A stretch of DNA of 64,000 bases from Norana najaformis (Eukaryota; Annelida; Clitellata; Crassiclitellata; Hormogastridae), in contig OZ029915.1 in assembly GCA_964023275.1 (NCBI GenBank), positions 19,321,775 to 19,385,774 of the forward strand, read 5' to 3'. This document shows, piece by piece, positions 1 to 12,800 of the stretch (the first letter of the stretch is position 1; every line of letters begins with the position of its first letter). The translations under genes were made by a program, and so were the position numbers. Under the pieces are notes generated by a model that made no database searches, was not told the DNA's origin, and worked only from the letters and a program-made list of their open reading frames with translations.

Positions 1-2720
1 CTGAGTAAAAAATTGTAATTAAAAAAGAACAGAAATTACTGATGTATGTATTTTTAATGTAACTGTTACACCAAGCAACAAGTCATATCTGATCATTATG
101 TCCAGTTATAAATGAGTCCTTGTACCAATTAGTAACTTGGCAGGCAATGTGGCTGATCATGGCATATACTCATGAAAATACTCATAAGATCAAAAAGTGA
201 AGGCTAAAAAGAAAGTATCCAGTGCAATTAGTTAAGTTAAATAAAAGAACAAAATTTTTAAATATATAATGTGCAAAACTTACCCATTTCAGAACCTGTC
301 ATTAAAAAAGAAGAGCAAAAACAAAAAATTAGTTGACAATTGGAAGTCTAAATATCTATCCAAACTTACTGAACAGCAGCAAATAATTTTGTTGCATTTT
401 ATAATAATTTTGTTGCATTTTATAACTGCAATATTTAAGAATGTAACCCTGAGATCAGCATTAGCTCAAGCCTTGAAGTATGTTGGACTGAAGCTATAAG
501 GCATATATCTTAACTATTATTATCACTATTATCAAGATGATACATTGCCCTAATAGATGAATTCACCTAAAGGGTTGGTAGCTGGAAAAAGATAAGACTT
601 CAATTGTTTGCTAAATGAGGTGAGAAAAAAAGTAGGGTCCCCTAAGGCTGTTGATAGTGCATTCTATGGATGAGGACCAGCATGCAAAAAGGCAAGAGAA
701 CCACAAGTCTTTATGGTAAGTTGGGACAAACAGTTGGCCACAGAAAGCCGATCTTAAGTTTGTTCTGTTGGGATTAAGCATAAGTGGAATGCACAAGTCA
801 ATGAGGTAGCCAGATGCTAGACCACAAAATGTGCCTCGTATACAAGGAAAGTAACTTTAAAGTGGATCTGAGCTGGAAAAGATAACCAAAGTAATTTTTA
901 AAACATCAATCTGCAACTGGAAATCTTGGAGGAAGCCAAAGAACATGGCGATTGACTATTTATGTTCTTAGTTATCATCATGTAAAATATGATGAGACTC
1001 TGTAACAGTCCTAAAACTGGACCAGTGCCACTGATGGTCAGATATAGAAGAGTTTATGATGATCATGGCATACTTATAGTATCAGAGATCGCTCTATTTG
1101 GACATGGCTTCTGCCGACTGTGATTATGAACAAACATTTGGTAGCCAGCAAGAAGCTGAACTGTTTGTGACTTCGTATTGTGCTCGAAATTATCACCCAG
1201 TGCCATAAAGGCACAATGTAAAGCGGAAGCTTCCGCCGCACAAGTAATTTTTGCATGCGTTGGGTGGCAGAATCTTCCGCCGCAGAAGCACTACGCAAAA
1301 AATTAAGGTTGTCAAGCTTGAGAATAGTTATAAACGTGGGTGGATAACCACCTTAGCCACTTTAAATTGATACACAATATTAATTGAGAAATTGCAGTTG
1401 CCAGCGCTTCAACTATAAAAACGGCTCTAGTAGCGCGATACGTTAAACGAGAAGCAGCGTGTACGCTGCTGTCCGTTATGAAATCACACAAAGGGGAACA
1501 TGGTACCATATTTTATGTCGCAACGAAGCAAACGTCCGTAAGCTTCAAACACTTCTTCCAGGTCCCTAACACGGGTATTTTTACTTAAACGGCCAATGAA
1601 CAGACCTCCCTCAACCCTTCGTGACATTTTCAAAGCTCAGTAAACTAGCATTAAATATAAAAACTAGGCAACCGAAGAGTCCATGACCGGAAATGCTTAA
1701 GCATAGATATTAACTTATAATATATAATTTGTGTAGCGCCATTTCACAATGTATGTACATGGTACGTATATGTCACATGCTGAATAACAGAAGGACCTAA
1801 GTGAACCGATGTTGATTTCGACATATTGGGAAAACAAGTTTGTGATTCTCTACTAAATCAGCTTTATTATATAAGATGGCTATTTTGTGGTTAGTTACAA
1901 ACTGAATAATTCATACATGTGGCCTCGTCGCCTTGTCTGATGATAGTTCAAAGAACTTATCCCACAGTACTAACGCTATTCCCGTGATAATCTTAGAAGC
2001 TTCAACAAAGTCAGCAGTTACTCAGCACCTTCTTCTTTCCAGTGATGTTAGCCCACACGTTTTCAACCTTTCTTCCTTGATCAGATCCTTATACCACAAA
2101 TCATTATGATAACTCTCCTATGCACTTTCTTCAGTATCTCAATGTCCTCTTTCAGCTATGGATTCCATGCTCGATGTAGTATTCCACCTGTAGCTTCACC
2201 ATTTATTTGTACTACCAGGCACTCTATGTTTTTCTCTGCTAACTACTGACTGTACTGTTAATCATACATGGGACTGTATTAGCATTTTCTGTTACTTCAG
2301 CTCATTGCCTTGAAAATTTTGCACTCTAACGCATAATCACTCCAAAGCCCCTTTCTCCCTCACTTACTTTCCATTTCATATGAAACTCTGTTTTGCTTTC
2401 AGCAAGCACTTTCTACATTAGAAGCCCTCTGCCAGTCCTGGAAACAGCTGAATATTCTTCTTTGAGCCTCTCACAGCACCTCCACTTCTTCATAAACTAC
2501 TGCTTTACAAAGTTTTATATAACACACACTTTTTGCCAGCCTAAACAAGGTAATTAGTCAAATACTGAGCCGCAGTGGAACGCAGCCTAATTAATCCGTA
2601 TTTCTTCAAATTTGTTTCACCTTCATTTTCGTTTCTCTTATACTGGTTGATGTTTGAATTACTATGTCAAGTTAATTTTTCATGTACTATCAAAAATTCC
2701 ATCTGAGTTTTGATCCTTTT
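1..2720. other. Intergenic DNA, nothing recognised
   Basis: AT-rich sequence downstream of the ATG9 3' end. Short open frames are present, but none has a recognisable domain, a splice-compatible neighbour or a transposon hallmark. I see no RNA gene or ordered repeat here. Confidence 0.5.
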
Positions 2721-2793
2721 CCCATGTTCCAATATTGGAACACTGGGCATGAATGGTACAAGACATTGACACGATCCATGCCTAAATTGGTAA

Positions 2794-3261
2794 GGGGCCG
2801 TCCATAAATGACGTCACGCACCTAGGGGATGAGGGGTCACACATCTATCATGATTTGTGACAAAGGGAAATGGGGTGTTTAAGAAATGTGACGTCACATC
2901 ATCACATCACACAGTTTGGATTGTTTTGAGTTACTGTTATTAAACATTTTTAATAATTGTAATGATTCTATCAGAGCTTTTCATTTTGTGGAATGCATAA
3001 TGATTGTAATAATTATACTCCCTCCATTTTTCTTCGTTCTACTATATAGTTTCAAGTATTTTTATACTTATAATTACTTTTATTTGATAATTATAAGAAA
3101 ATTTGCATATAACATTCTGGACATCTGTTTTTTTCGGGAGGGGGGTGGGCAGAGCTTTGTGATGTCATATTTGAGGGGGGTATGACTTTTGTGACATGTG
3201 ACGAGGGGGATGAGGGTCAAAAATCGTCCTAAATTGCGTGACGTCATTTATGGATGGCCCC
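2794..3261. mobile_element. Harbinger-like MITE (468 bp)
   Basis: Terminal inverted repeats begin GGGGCCGTCCATAAATGACG at the left and end with its near-complement (CATTTATGGATGGCCCC) at the right. TAA flanks both sides (2791-2793 and 3262-3264), the 3-bp TWA target duplication of PIF/Harbinger elements. The subterminal regions repeat GTGACGTCA and GAGGGGGATGAGG motifs. There is no transposase, so it is non-autonomous. It lies inside the piggyBac remnant and is therefore the younger insertion. Confidence 0.75.
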
Positions 3262-3751
3262 TAAGTACAGCAGCCCTTAGGCTATTTGCATATTTCATAG
3301 GCGAGTCTGCACAACTGTTCTCCAAAACTCTAACAAATCCAAGGACTGCTCAATTCCTTCTTCACTTCCCCTATATAGCTGCCAAGCACTGTGGACACTG
3401 GTCTCAATGCAGAACATAAGAACTGGCCACCACCATATCTTCGATCATATGCCAACATCATTGTCAAAGAAACACTCAAACATGGCTACTGGATCCGTAC
3501 AGCCAGTGTACTCCTTGGGTCGGAATTCAAATTCAGTCCACTTAGCTCCCAGACCTTCCTTCACCCATTGCCTCTGCTTCTCGTTTTAGCCTCATTGTTT
3601 AGAGCTGTGTACCAACAGCACCTGTCAGCTCCATGTTTGAATCGCTATCAGCAACAGATGCCTTGTCAGTTTCACAAGCGCCACTTTCATCCCCAGTGAT
3701 GCAATGCTTGCTACTGAGTTTGATGGTGATAACTGCAGCACTTTGATGCTG

Positions 3752-3955
3752 TCATCTACTCAGATTTTGTACACTTCCTCCAGTGTCTTCATCAGCACTG
3801 ACTTCTTCACTCTGGTCTGCATCTGGTGGAGGGTTGATGAAAATGTCCACACTGTCAAAATGACCATCTTCATCCAACTGATAAAGGACTTTCTTTGCTA
3901 ACTTCCACTTTCTGCAAGAGACAAAAAATATTTTGCATGTACATAAATTCGTCAA
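3752..3955 (-). pseudogene. piggyBac transposase N-terminal fragment
   Basis: A 67-codon frame that reads LDEDGHFDSVDIFINPPPD, an acidic stretch, then DTGGSVQNLS. This matches the N-terminal region of PGBD-type piggyBac transposases, where an FI(E/D)PPE motif is followed by DEDSG and NLSG. It is followed downstream on the same strand by a second recognisable piece (3451-3500). The frame between is not continuous and no catalytic core is present, so it is a dead fragment. Confidence 0.55.
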
Positions 3956-4415
3956 ATGCAGCTAAATTACATTGTACGCTGCCAAATAAGATGTGTTTAG
4001 GAACGTGTGGTTTCCAGAATCTTTACTGCCACTTATGCTCATCCAATAATGGAACAAATCATATAACTGAAAAATTCCAAACAAAAGTAAGTGATACAAA
4101 TTTTCAGACACTTTTGCAAAATATGAGTGATACTACAGTAACAATAACAGCAGATTGTAAGAAGATTTCTAATTAAATAAGTTTAAAATACATATACAGT
4201 ACTTCTTAGTCGCTATTCGTCAAAATTTCTTTCACTTGGACTTCCTAAAATAAGTAGTTTATAAAAATTTTTAGTCATTCAAAATAATATTTTATTGATA
4301 GATATTTTGGAGAAATCAGTTTAGAATGAAATTTACTCGTTTGCATTTGTGATGATGATGATAATTTGCAAGTTGGTAAATTATTTTTAATATGTTCCAA
4401 TAATGGAACACTGGG

Positions 4416-5740
4416 AAAAACAGGTTAAACTGCACTCTGCAGCCTGTATTATATGATATACAGCCTGAACTATAACTTTAGGCATGGACAAAAAATTTCC
4501 TCTTGTAAGTATGCATGTGTGCATATACACACAAAGTTATTAAGTACAGATTTATTTTTCTACTTTCATGACTTGAACAATCTTAAATTACATTTGTCTT
4601 AAGACTGGGATATCAACCCAGAACCACTAAACATATACTGTTCATACATAGACACACAGTTTATATATTTATATCAATAGATTCCAGTGAATATGAATAA
4701 TTCAGGTTTTAATTCACTTGAATAAACTCAGACTTTAAGCAAAAAACTCAACTTAAATTTACATGTTGACATATATACTGTACACGAGAGAAACCTGTAC
4801 AGAGCAGGAAAGAAACAAACCAGAGGACAGACTGTTAATATACACCTGCTACATTAATGCTTCACAGACAACAACCACTAGACTTTACCTAGCACCATAG
4901 CTTGACAGCACTGAAACTTAACAGCCATATGATATCTTTAGAACTTTTCTAGATTTTTAAAGATGACACTATCAGCACTGCTGTCAGACACAATCAATAA
5001 AGCAGACACAGTCAACACGAGGATTATCCACGATGGTAATTCCTCAGGAGACAGAAATCGAAAGTCTGTGAACACCCCTAAAAGCAGACACTAATGTAGT
5101 TTAACAACTAACATTTATTGTCTGGTCATACAGCACAGTAAATGTGGTCTGTAGTTGTTCACAGGATATAGACATGGAAATTGTCTGGCTTTGCAACAGC
5201 AAAGAACAGGCTCTGAAACAACAGAATTGATGTCTGCACATGAGCATTCCATTTTCAGGAAAAGATTACTTTTCTGAATGTTAATAGGTTAATAAGAAAC
5301 ACTCGAGTCTTTGATCATCAGAGCATCCTGGGCTGAACCTCAGCTGAAGCTGGTGTTGTCAAGTCATACAGCCCACTTGGAAGTGCTCTCTATGTGTTGC
5401 AGTATGAATAAATATTTCTTTTCTTAATTCTTAATTTCTAGAATGAACTCCCTCCATCTGCAGCTGAATCCCCATCACTAGGTGCATTCCAGACAGGAAT
5501 AATTAGTGAACTGTGCTTTGACAGATATCTGCAATGACACAGTACATTCGTACTTTTACTTTGGTATGTTTATCTTAATAAGATGTAGACTAACTATTAA
5601 AAACAATTGCATTATGTTTTATATTTCACTGTTTCTCAATTACTTTTGTATTTTCACTGTGTTAGTATTCTCACTGTTTCATTATTTTAATTGGTACCAG
5701 GTATGCATTTATGAAGACACTTTAAAACAGATTTAAAGAC
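4416..5740. other. Intergenic DNA, nothing recognised
   Basis: AT-rich DNA between the piggyBac remnant and a LINE 3' end. No domain-bearing frame, ordered repeat or RNA gene was recognised. Confidence 0.45.
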
Positions 5741-6022
5741 AGCAGCATGCACAATGATGTCTGCCGGTGTATTTGTACCACCAACGAAGGCTAGAATGGG
5801 CGATCGGGCCTTTCGAGTCGCTGGCCTGCGTGCCTGGAACAGCCTTCCGGCACCCATTCAGGAGTCCAAAAGTGTCAACCTCTTTAAAAAAACAGCTGAA
5901 ATTATATTTACTACAAAACCCTTAGTACTTGGGCTGACTTTTGACTTTATAAAGCTCCATAGAAGTAGCCTTCTACTCATGATGCTATATAAATTGTCGT
6001 CATTACAATTACAATTACACTA
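5741..6022 (+). mobile_element. LINE 3' fragment (CR1/L2-type RT C-terminus)
   Basis: The plus strand encodes GDRAFRVAGLRAWNSLP followed by a Ser/Lys-rich FKK segment. This is the conserved C-terminal signature of CR1/L2-group non-LTR retrotransposon ORF2 (GxRAFxxxGPRxWNSLP...FKxxLK). The fragment ends in a simple tail of ATTACA repeats at 6003-6018, as expected for a LINE 3' end. The rest of the reverse transcriptase is absent, so it is 5'-truncated. Confidence 0.75.
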
Positions 6023-6023
6023 G

Positions 6024-7005
6024 CATACTGCTCAAGGTCCAGCTCACTCAGATCACCTCAAGGGAAGCACACGAGCAACTTCTGCAATTCATGAATTGGC
6101 CTTCAAAACCATCTGAGACTTTGGTGCATTTTTATGTCTAGCACAGAGCCTAAATCAACAATCTATAATCCAACTGGGAACAGTTCAAAGAATTTTATCT
6201 TTTCTTTCTCTATACACAAGTACACCCTGTCCTACATGATTACGAAAAATAAAAATAAATTAACACACACACAACTGAAGTCCTGGTAGAACCTGAAAAC
6301 CCACTTCCAACATTACTGAAATAAAAAGTGTATAAAGAAAATATGAAAACTTTTTCAACTGTTTGTTGCTGAAACAAGAATAGAAACTGCACACATCTGA
6401 AACAGAATATCAATTTATACTGAATCAAATCTTCCAATTTTTGTAAGTAATCTTTGATTAAAATGACGTAAATATAATCCAGGCTTATAAGCGGCCATCA
6501 TCATCATCACCACCACCACCACACTGTGAGCTTATAGACTTGAAGCAGATCTACAGCTACTAATTTACATTAAGACCTCCTAAATTCTAGCAGATGCCAT
6601 CTTCTATGAAGCCAAAGATTAATTCCTTAGGAATGGATTAAGCAATTAACAACTAAAGTAAAACATTCAAAACTGAAAAGAACCATTTCTGCTGACCACT
6701 AACAGGTTAGCATAAAAATCTTTCAAGTCACCCCAATCACTTCACGACTGATATAAGACTGAGAGACCTGGGAGAAACAATGGAGATAGCAAAAACAGTA
6801 AAACATTAAGTTAACACTGGAACTGCATTAAATTAATCCAAACAAACTTGTCATGATAAAAAAATTGTTCAAGCTTGATATATAGTTAGACTGAACTCGA
6901 TCATCATTATCTACTGCTTCTATCAGACCGTCTGCCATTCTCTTATACATGTCTTCAACAATCTTTACAAATACTGTTACATTTTGCTAGCCTGATTAGC
7001 TACGG
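6024..7005. other. Intergenic DNA, nothing recognised
   Basis: AT-rich DNA with a short CAT/CAC-rich run near 6495-6525. No gene or defined repeat was seen. Confidence 0.45.
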
Positions 7006-7009
7006 TTCG

Positions 7010-7190
7010 CGTCCTGGTTGTGGCTTATTTCAGAGATTTGAATCTTGGGCTAGCACGGTCCATCCACGGGGACCTTAAATGGTGTGGTACCAATTCAAAT
7101 GGGCAGCAGTGGTGAAGGATCTTACCTGATTCATTCATCGAGTCGAGCCATGCAGTCGCTATAGAAAAACATGTACATTCACATTTGGGC
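7010..7190. repeat. Dispersed repeat, copy 1 (SINE-like)
   Basis: This segment recurs at 43918-44110 in the same orientation. Shared blocks include GTGGCTTATTT, GAGATTTGAATCT, AGCACGGT, ACGGGGAC and CAGTCGCTA(T/C)AGAAAAAC. Length and dispersal suit a SINE or a LINE 3'-end fragment. I cannot identify its family. Confidence 0.55.
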
Positions 7191-7239
7191 CAGCCTGTTG
7201 TGTGATGAAAGCCTTGTGCCACAGAACAAAGCAAATTGC

Positions 7240-7720
7240 CTAGACCTGCTAACTTCTACTTCACTGTAACTGTAAATACTAATCACTGATGCAGGACTGG
7301 ATGTAATATCCAAAAGGTTGTCTTTTGAGAATTTATGAAACTACTTGTGATGCTCCAATTTGTAATGTGCACTAATCAGCTGAAATTGACACAAAGGTCC
7401 AGTCTGTGGGGTCATTAGACATTCTGGTTCGAGTACAACCACGACAAAAGCAACCTGACAACTGATCAACCTTTCTGTGCAGGTCGTATGGCTTGACTGT
7501 GAACTGTCAGAGTCACATGACATACCATGTGATGAACCTCGAACACAGAGGTGACAGGCTGCAGTGTTGCCATACAACAACACCATTGCATAATTATAAT
7601 GAAGTGCCAAAGGTTGGCTAAACAAGTTCAAGAAGGAGAAGTCGCTCAACTTCTTGAATCTTTGTGCCAACCTCTGGAATGAACAAATAACCCAAACTAA
7701 GCATAAGAAATATCTCTGCA
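7240..7720 (-). mobile_element. Degenerate LINE 3' fragment
   Basis: The minus strand resembles the C-terminal part of the LINE seen near 39.6-40.0 kb. The segment rich in TGGTT, ACAACCACGACAAAAGCAAC and ACAACTGATCAACC on the plus strand matches the corresponding stretch near 39870. No intact reverse-transcriptase motif remains. The assignment rests on local similarity only. Confidence 0.35.
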
Positions 7721-7724
7721 ACAG

Positions 7725-9025
7725 AAAAATCTGTGCTCTTCAGTGCTCAAACATGTGGTCGCAAGAAGTTATTTATTTACATCAGACAGTCACCATAAGC
7801 AATTTGTATACTGCCATCTAAACAAACTAGCATGTCATATGAAAGCTACATGTGTATCATAATAAAGTAATAACAACAATAATGATGGTCTCTTGCCAAG
7901 CAAAAATCAGCAAGCATTAGACATTCCGTAATTCTTGCATTTCTCAGCGATCAGATTTACCTCGAGTTAGAAAAAATAATAACGACAATTACACAAAAAC
8001 ATTCCCTTCATTTTAAAGCATTTTGCCATTCCCATCCAGTGCAAATGTATCCGTATTCCATGTCACCATCATCATGTCAGACACGGAAATTTCATTCTGT
8101 ATCAAACAAGTCTTTCTAACTGAAATTTTTCCTCACTGTGAGATATGATCATTTGGGTTTAACATAATCGTCATCGTAAGTATTTCAAATTAACATTTTC
8201 TGGAAAGATTAAGGTTTCTGATCCTTTATAGCTCACAAATAAGGTGACCTATAAAACACATCCAACAGATGCAAGTCAAAGATAAGCTGCTGAACAAGTC
8301 AGATTTAACAACGGTAATAAGATCGAGTCAAAATTTCTCCTTATTACAAAAACGACACTTAAATAAACTGCTGAACTATCATAAATGTTCATAAAAGTGC
8401 AGGACATTCTGTCAATTACCATGGCAAAACAGTGAACAGCAGTTCCCATAGCAAGATACCACCACAATTCAGCACAGCATATAACAGTCAGGCAGAAAGC
8501 ACAAACATTCAGCAGGATTTGCACATCAATCTCAAACGTACAATTCTCAGGATCTACCAAAATGTGTAAAATCGGTACACGTTAAAACCAATATAATCAA
8601 TATCTACTCACAGATAAAGAGTTACTTCATTATTTCAGAAGTTACATTAGCATGTGATTAAATAAGAAAATGTGATTTTGTTAAAAAGCAACTTTTAAAT
8701 TTTATCAAACTTGGTTAGCATGGTAATGTCAAAGTAGAATTAAACTAACAGAATGAAACATAAAAGTTTTTTTTATAACTACAGACCACTCGATTTTACA
8801 AAAGGTTATGACATAGCATTCTGTTAAACTAAGAAACGTTGTTACATTGATGAAAATTCTTCCAACCTCAGAAAGCATCGCTATGCCAAGAAATTCTTCC
8901 AGACCAAGAAAATATTGTTCTTATAAATAAACATTATATCAATAAATTCTTATAAACTAAAGAAAATGTGGCTATGTAAAAAATTCTGTTAGACCACACC
9001 ACAGTTGGGCCCAAAGGCCAATAAA
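7725..9025. other. Intergenic DNA downstream of ATG9
   Basis: AT-rich DNA just past the likely ATG9 cleavage site. It holds short degenerate repeats of the form 'aagaaa...cttc' around 8830-8990, but nothing I can name. Confidence 0.4.
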
Positions 9026-9029
9026 CTGC

Positions 9030-9035
9030 TTTATT
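9030..9035 (-). terminator. Candidate polyA signal of ATG9
   Basis: AATAAA on the minus strand about 200 nt beyond the ATG9 stop codon at 9234-9236. It is the first canonical hexamer I noticed downstream. Cleavage would fall near 9010-9020. Confidence 0.5.
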
Positions 9036-9233
9036 TCAATCAAGAAGAGGTTGTAACACTTAAGCTTTTCACCATTACACTCAGAACAGCAAAGCTTATA
9101 CAATGCATTGGGTCATAACACTTATGTGTTATGAAACATCTTAAATAGAACAATTCCTAGACATACACACAGTTTAAAAATTGTTTAGACTTTGATTGCA
9201 GTGAGCTATGTACAGCTGACTCTACACCTCTTT

Positions 9234-9872
9234 CTAAGAAGAGACATTTTGCAAACCACCCAGCAGGTAATCCCTCTCAGCTGAAGTGCCTCTGCTTGTA
9301 GTCATCACTTCAGCACCTTCAGCTCCTTCTTGGATGTTTGGCATTCTTGCTGATGGCCCAGGTGGTGAGGATGGCATTGAACGAGCATTCACCTGCCAGA
9401 GTCGTCGAGCGCGCTCATCTTCATATGTTCCCACGTTTACATGAAACTGTTTCCAGTGGTGTAAATCATGCAGGTACAAGGCGCTGACACTCATCTCTGC
9501 AGAAAGGAGTTCCATCGTGCCCTCATCAAACCCCTGGTGACCAAGACTAGGCGCTACCTGGACCTTGTTAGGTGATAGGCTGCTAACAACAGCAGAAGCA
9601 ACAGATTTGCTGGAATCTGGAGCAACAGATCTGCTGGTCTCAGGAGGCACCTTCTGACGGGGGATGCCAGCAAAGAGCCCACTGCCGCCAATCATCGAGG
9701 ATGGGTAGTCCAGGTTGCGTATGGCTCCTCGCATAACTGTTGGGGGACAGACAGCAGTGGTTGATGATGTAGGGTCACTACAGTATGAGGGCCGCATGAC
9801 CAAATCAGACGCATACTGTTGACTCGGATAGACTAGACTCTTGTGAGCAGTGCTCAGCATGAGACTATTTTG
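9234..9872 (-). CDS. ATG9: ATG9 exon 19 (C-terminal tail and stop)
   Basis: Encodes residues 597-808. The acceptor TTTCTCTTTCAG is strong and entry is in phase 0. A Ser/Pro-rich, poorly conserved tail contains ALYLHDLHHWKQ, aligning with ALYMHQLHKQQ of human ATG9A. It ends TCT TCT TAG. The start codon 12 nt into the exon is not the initiator: the frame is open back to the acceptor. Confidence 0.9.
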   Translation of the reverse strand, partial: QNSLMLSTAHKSLVYPSQQYASDLVMRPSYCSDPTSSTTAVCPPTVMRGAIRNLDYPSSMIGGSGLFAGIPRQKVPPETSRSVAPDSSKSVASAVVSSLSPNKVQVAPSLGHQGFDEGTMELLSAEMSVSALYLHDLHHWKQFHVNVGTYEDERARRLWQVNARSMPSSPPGPSARMPNIQEGAEGAEVMTTSRGTSAERDYLLGGLQNVSS

Positions 9873-12800
9873 CTGAAAGAGAAATCAGATGACTTTTACA
9901 TAGTACAGCACTTACCACTGACTACTAAGAACATTCCATTCTAATGTGTGATTCATTACAACATCACAACACGTTATGCACATGATATAAATACAAAAGC
10001 TGCAAAATAAATCAATGGGCAGGATTTGCCAGATGAATTTGGTTATGCATAGCTGCAAATATAAACTATTTACAAATCAGCTAATTAACTCCATATGGTC
10101 TCTGCTGTGCGCACCGCTGCTGCTGATCACCTAGTTCTTAGGCTTTACCCAAAATCTCCATGCACAGTTAATGGCTTCTAAACAACTCTGGCCATGCTTT
10201 ATAAAGATACTTTAAAAAGTGCTTTATAAATACTCAAAGACATGCAAATCCACTCTTTCTTATGCACTAAAACTGGCCCAATAGAAACAGAAATTCACTC
10301 AGATAAATACACAAAATGCCAGCCAAAATGAACCACAGAGAAAGGTGAGCATAGCAAACTGACTTCTGGTGTTGCTGCTGAATACGAGGAATACATGAAG
10401 GGATTGTCCAGAGGTAATAAGCTCATCATTCCACCATCCTTTTGAACTACAACAGCAAATTACTACATCACAAATATGAAAGGTTTGCCAAAGCAACACA
10501 GTTCAAAAATCAGGTCAAGCAAGCAACAGTAAACTTTTAAGTGAAGCTTCATGGGTTTCGCTCATTAGATACATTTTGACTAGCAAACACAAAATTACAT
10601 ACAGACATACATATTATTATTGTTATTTTTTACCTGAGGTATGTATGATCCCTCAGGAATTAAAAATTCTCTGGAGAATGAAAAAGTTCTGGGATGACTA
10701 GAAATCGTCAAGATCTGGTGAAGCAAAATTACCCTGGAAGACAATAGCGTTACGGTGTTGGACAGCAATAGCAATGCGCTGGAAAAGATAACTGGTTTCT
10801 CTCATGTCACCAAATAATTAATTAGCAACATCTGTTGCATCACTGTCTAATGCACAGGCATCAAATAATGGGGCACCAAAACCAAGCCATAATCAGGTTA
10901 ATATTCAGAAAATAAGTCCTCTAAGACAGAGAAGCAGCTTCTGGTGGATAAGCAATATGAAAACATCTTAAATTTAGAAGGAAATGACACAAGTGGTTGA
11001 GCAGAATGAACCGAAAGAGAGAGAGAGAGAAAGTTTCAAATTCTAGGTCCAGCAACTGAAAAAGATCATTCACCAAGAACACAGGTTTAGTCTTACGTGT
11101 GAACAGAGAAATGCAATCAGAAAGCCAATGCAATGACAAGACCAGACATTTGTGTTTACTGAATCATCAACAACCAACAATCTAGACAGTTGCAACAGTT
11201 TCACCTAAGATATTACAAAAGCTGGCATCAAAGGGGCAATCCAGAAGGGACAAATGTCCTGCTACAGTATGGATTACCCTCCCAAGTAAGTGATATATAG
11301 GCGACTAATACAACGTGGTAAATAAGCTCAAAACTGGTTCAAAGTCAAGTATAATTTTGTACAAAATATATCCGAACAGTGAAACAATGATAAACCATGC
11401 AAACAATTTAAGTCTGTAAGGACAATAAGTTGTGTTTCATGTATGCCTTAAAGAGACTAAGGCCAGGAACTTGATTGAGGTCAGGCAGAAGAGTATCCCA
11501 TAATTTTTTTATAGAGAACTTCGTTACATTAGTAAAATGATTTAAGTACAGAAGTTATATGCTAACCCTTTGCATGCCAGATACTTTTAGCCCTTGCTCT
11601 GGTCTTGACCAGATATAGTTTGGGATTTTGGTCCATATTCCCCATAATGGTCAAAATTTTACATCATGTTTAGAAATGCATTTTGAACAAGGCTATGTCA
11701 TTTATTAGTTTGTATGTGCTTGTATTTTTTAGACAAGACAAGTTAAACATGATGGTATGGCATGTGTTTCAACATAATCTTTTACATTCTGCCAATGTTT
11801 TAAACAAAAATATTACTGATTACTTCCTTCAGTTACTACTAGGTCACAGTTTAAACTAGAGTTTATGTGTCTTTCTCTTGGCTGATTTGGTAGGAAACGG
11901 TAACCCAACAAAATCGTGCAGGACAAATGCGCGCCGACCAAAGCGCGCCGATGAAAGGGCATGCCGTCACTTTCACGCAAGACAAATGCGCGCCAACATT
12001 AGCACGCAAACAAGAAGACATAGAGCCATACGAAGAAATGACTATTTAATTTAGAAGACAAACAAACGCAAAACAAAAATTTGATGTCATATACTGTGAA
12101 ACAGCAAATAAGGTAATGTTTTTAAAGTGTTCGTTTACTAAATAAATTTTGTTATTTTTCCATTTTGTCAAATTGTTACATTATTCGCGATTCCGCGAAG
12201 GTACTCGAGCAATGGTACGTTGTCATATGTTGGAATTAAGGCTAGCAGGCATCGGTTAAGTTTGATATACTTTGATTTTGATGCCTATGGCTGTCTTAAT
12301 CCGGCGTATTTGGTATTTACAGTTTTCTTTGTTTATTCTGCACAAATACGAGCTTTGAAGTCTCCTCACATGAAGCAGTAATTTATAAGTTTCTTTCTAC
12401 CATTATTCTTACATCAAAGTGGTGGCAACTATCACGTTCACACCATATTATTGTGTATTATTCATTCCCATACAGTATATAAAGTTGCCGTCTTTATTCC
12501 AATCAATCAAGTGTTAAAGCGTTTAACCTTTGAAGTTAGTCAATCAAAGGGTTAATAATAGTCTATGCTGCGCGCTTTCGACTGCACTCATTTGACAGGG
12601 CTTATTCTACAGCGCGCAACTGACTGCGCACATTAGTCGTGCGCGCTAAGGACGGGGTGCCGTAGGAAACGCCAGATATTTTTTGGAATTGGAAGTTAAA
12701 CTTTCAGAAAATGGCAGCAAGATCTGAAAGATATGACTTAATGCAAGTAACTAAATGAGGCTATTGTGAATAGCATTGACTGTCTTCCCTTGGATCACAC

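Larger units (their letters stand above)
2721..4415 (-). mobile_element. piggyBac-like transposon remnant
   Basis: Both ends carry a near-palindromic block (TGTTCCAATATTGGAACA at 2725-2742, a one-base variant near 4393-4410) next to CCCA/TGGG. This gives an inverted-repeat end beginning with CCC, as in piggyBac elements. The minus strand between them encodes pieces of a piggyBac/PGBD-type transposase. At 3752-3955 is the acidic N-terminal signature (IFINPPPDAD, then DEDTGG and NLS); near 3451-3500 is the entry to the catalytic domain (DPVAMFECFFDND). The DDD catalytic core is missing, and a Harbinger-like MITE is inserted near the left end. TTAA occurs near both ends but not directly at the repeats, so the target duplication is unconfirmed. 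An old, deleted copy. Confidence 0.6.

Noticed and set aside
10634-10738. Longer version of ATG9 exon 18 starting at GTCTTCCAG
   Set aside because: It cannot be joined to exon 17 in frame; the phase leads to an immediate stop. The 35-bp version fits.
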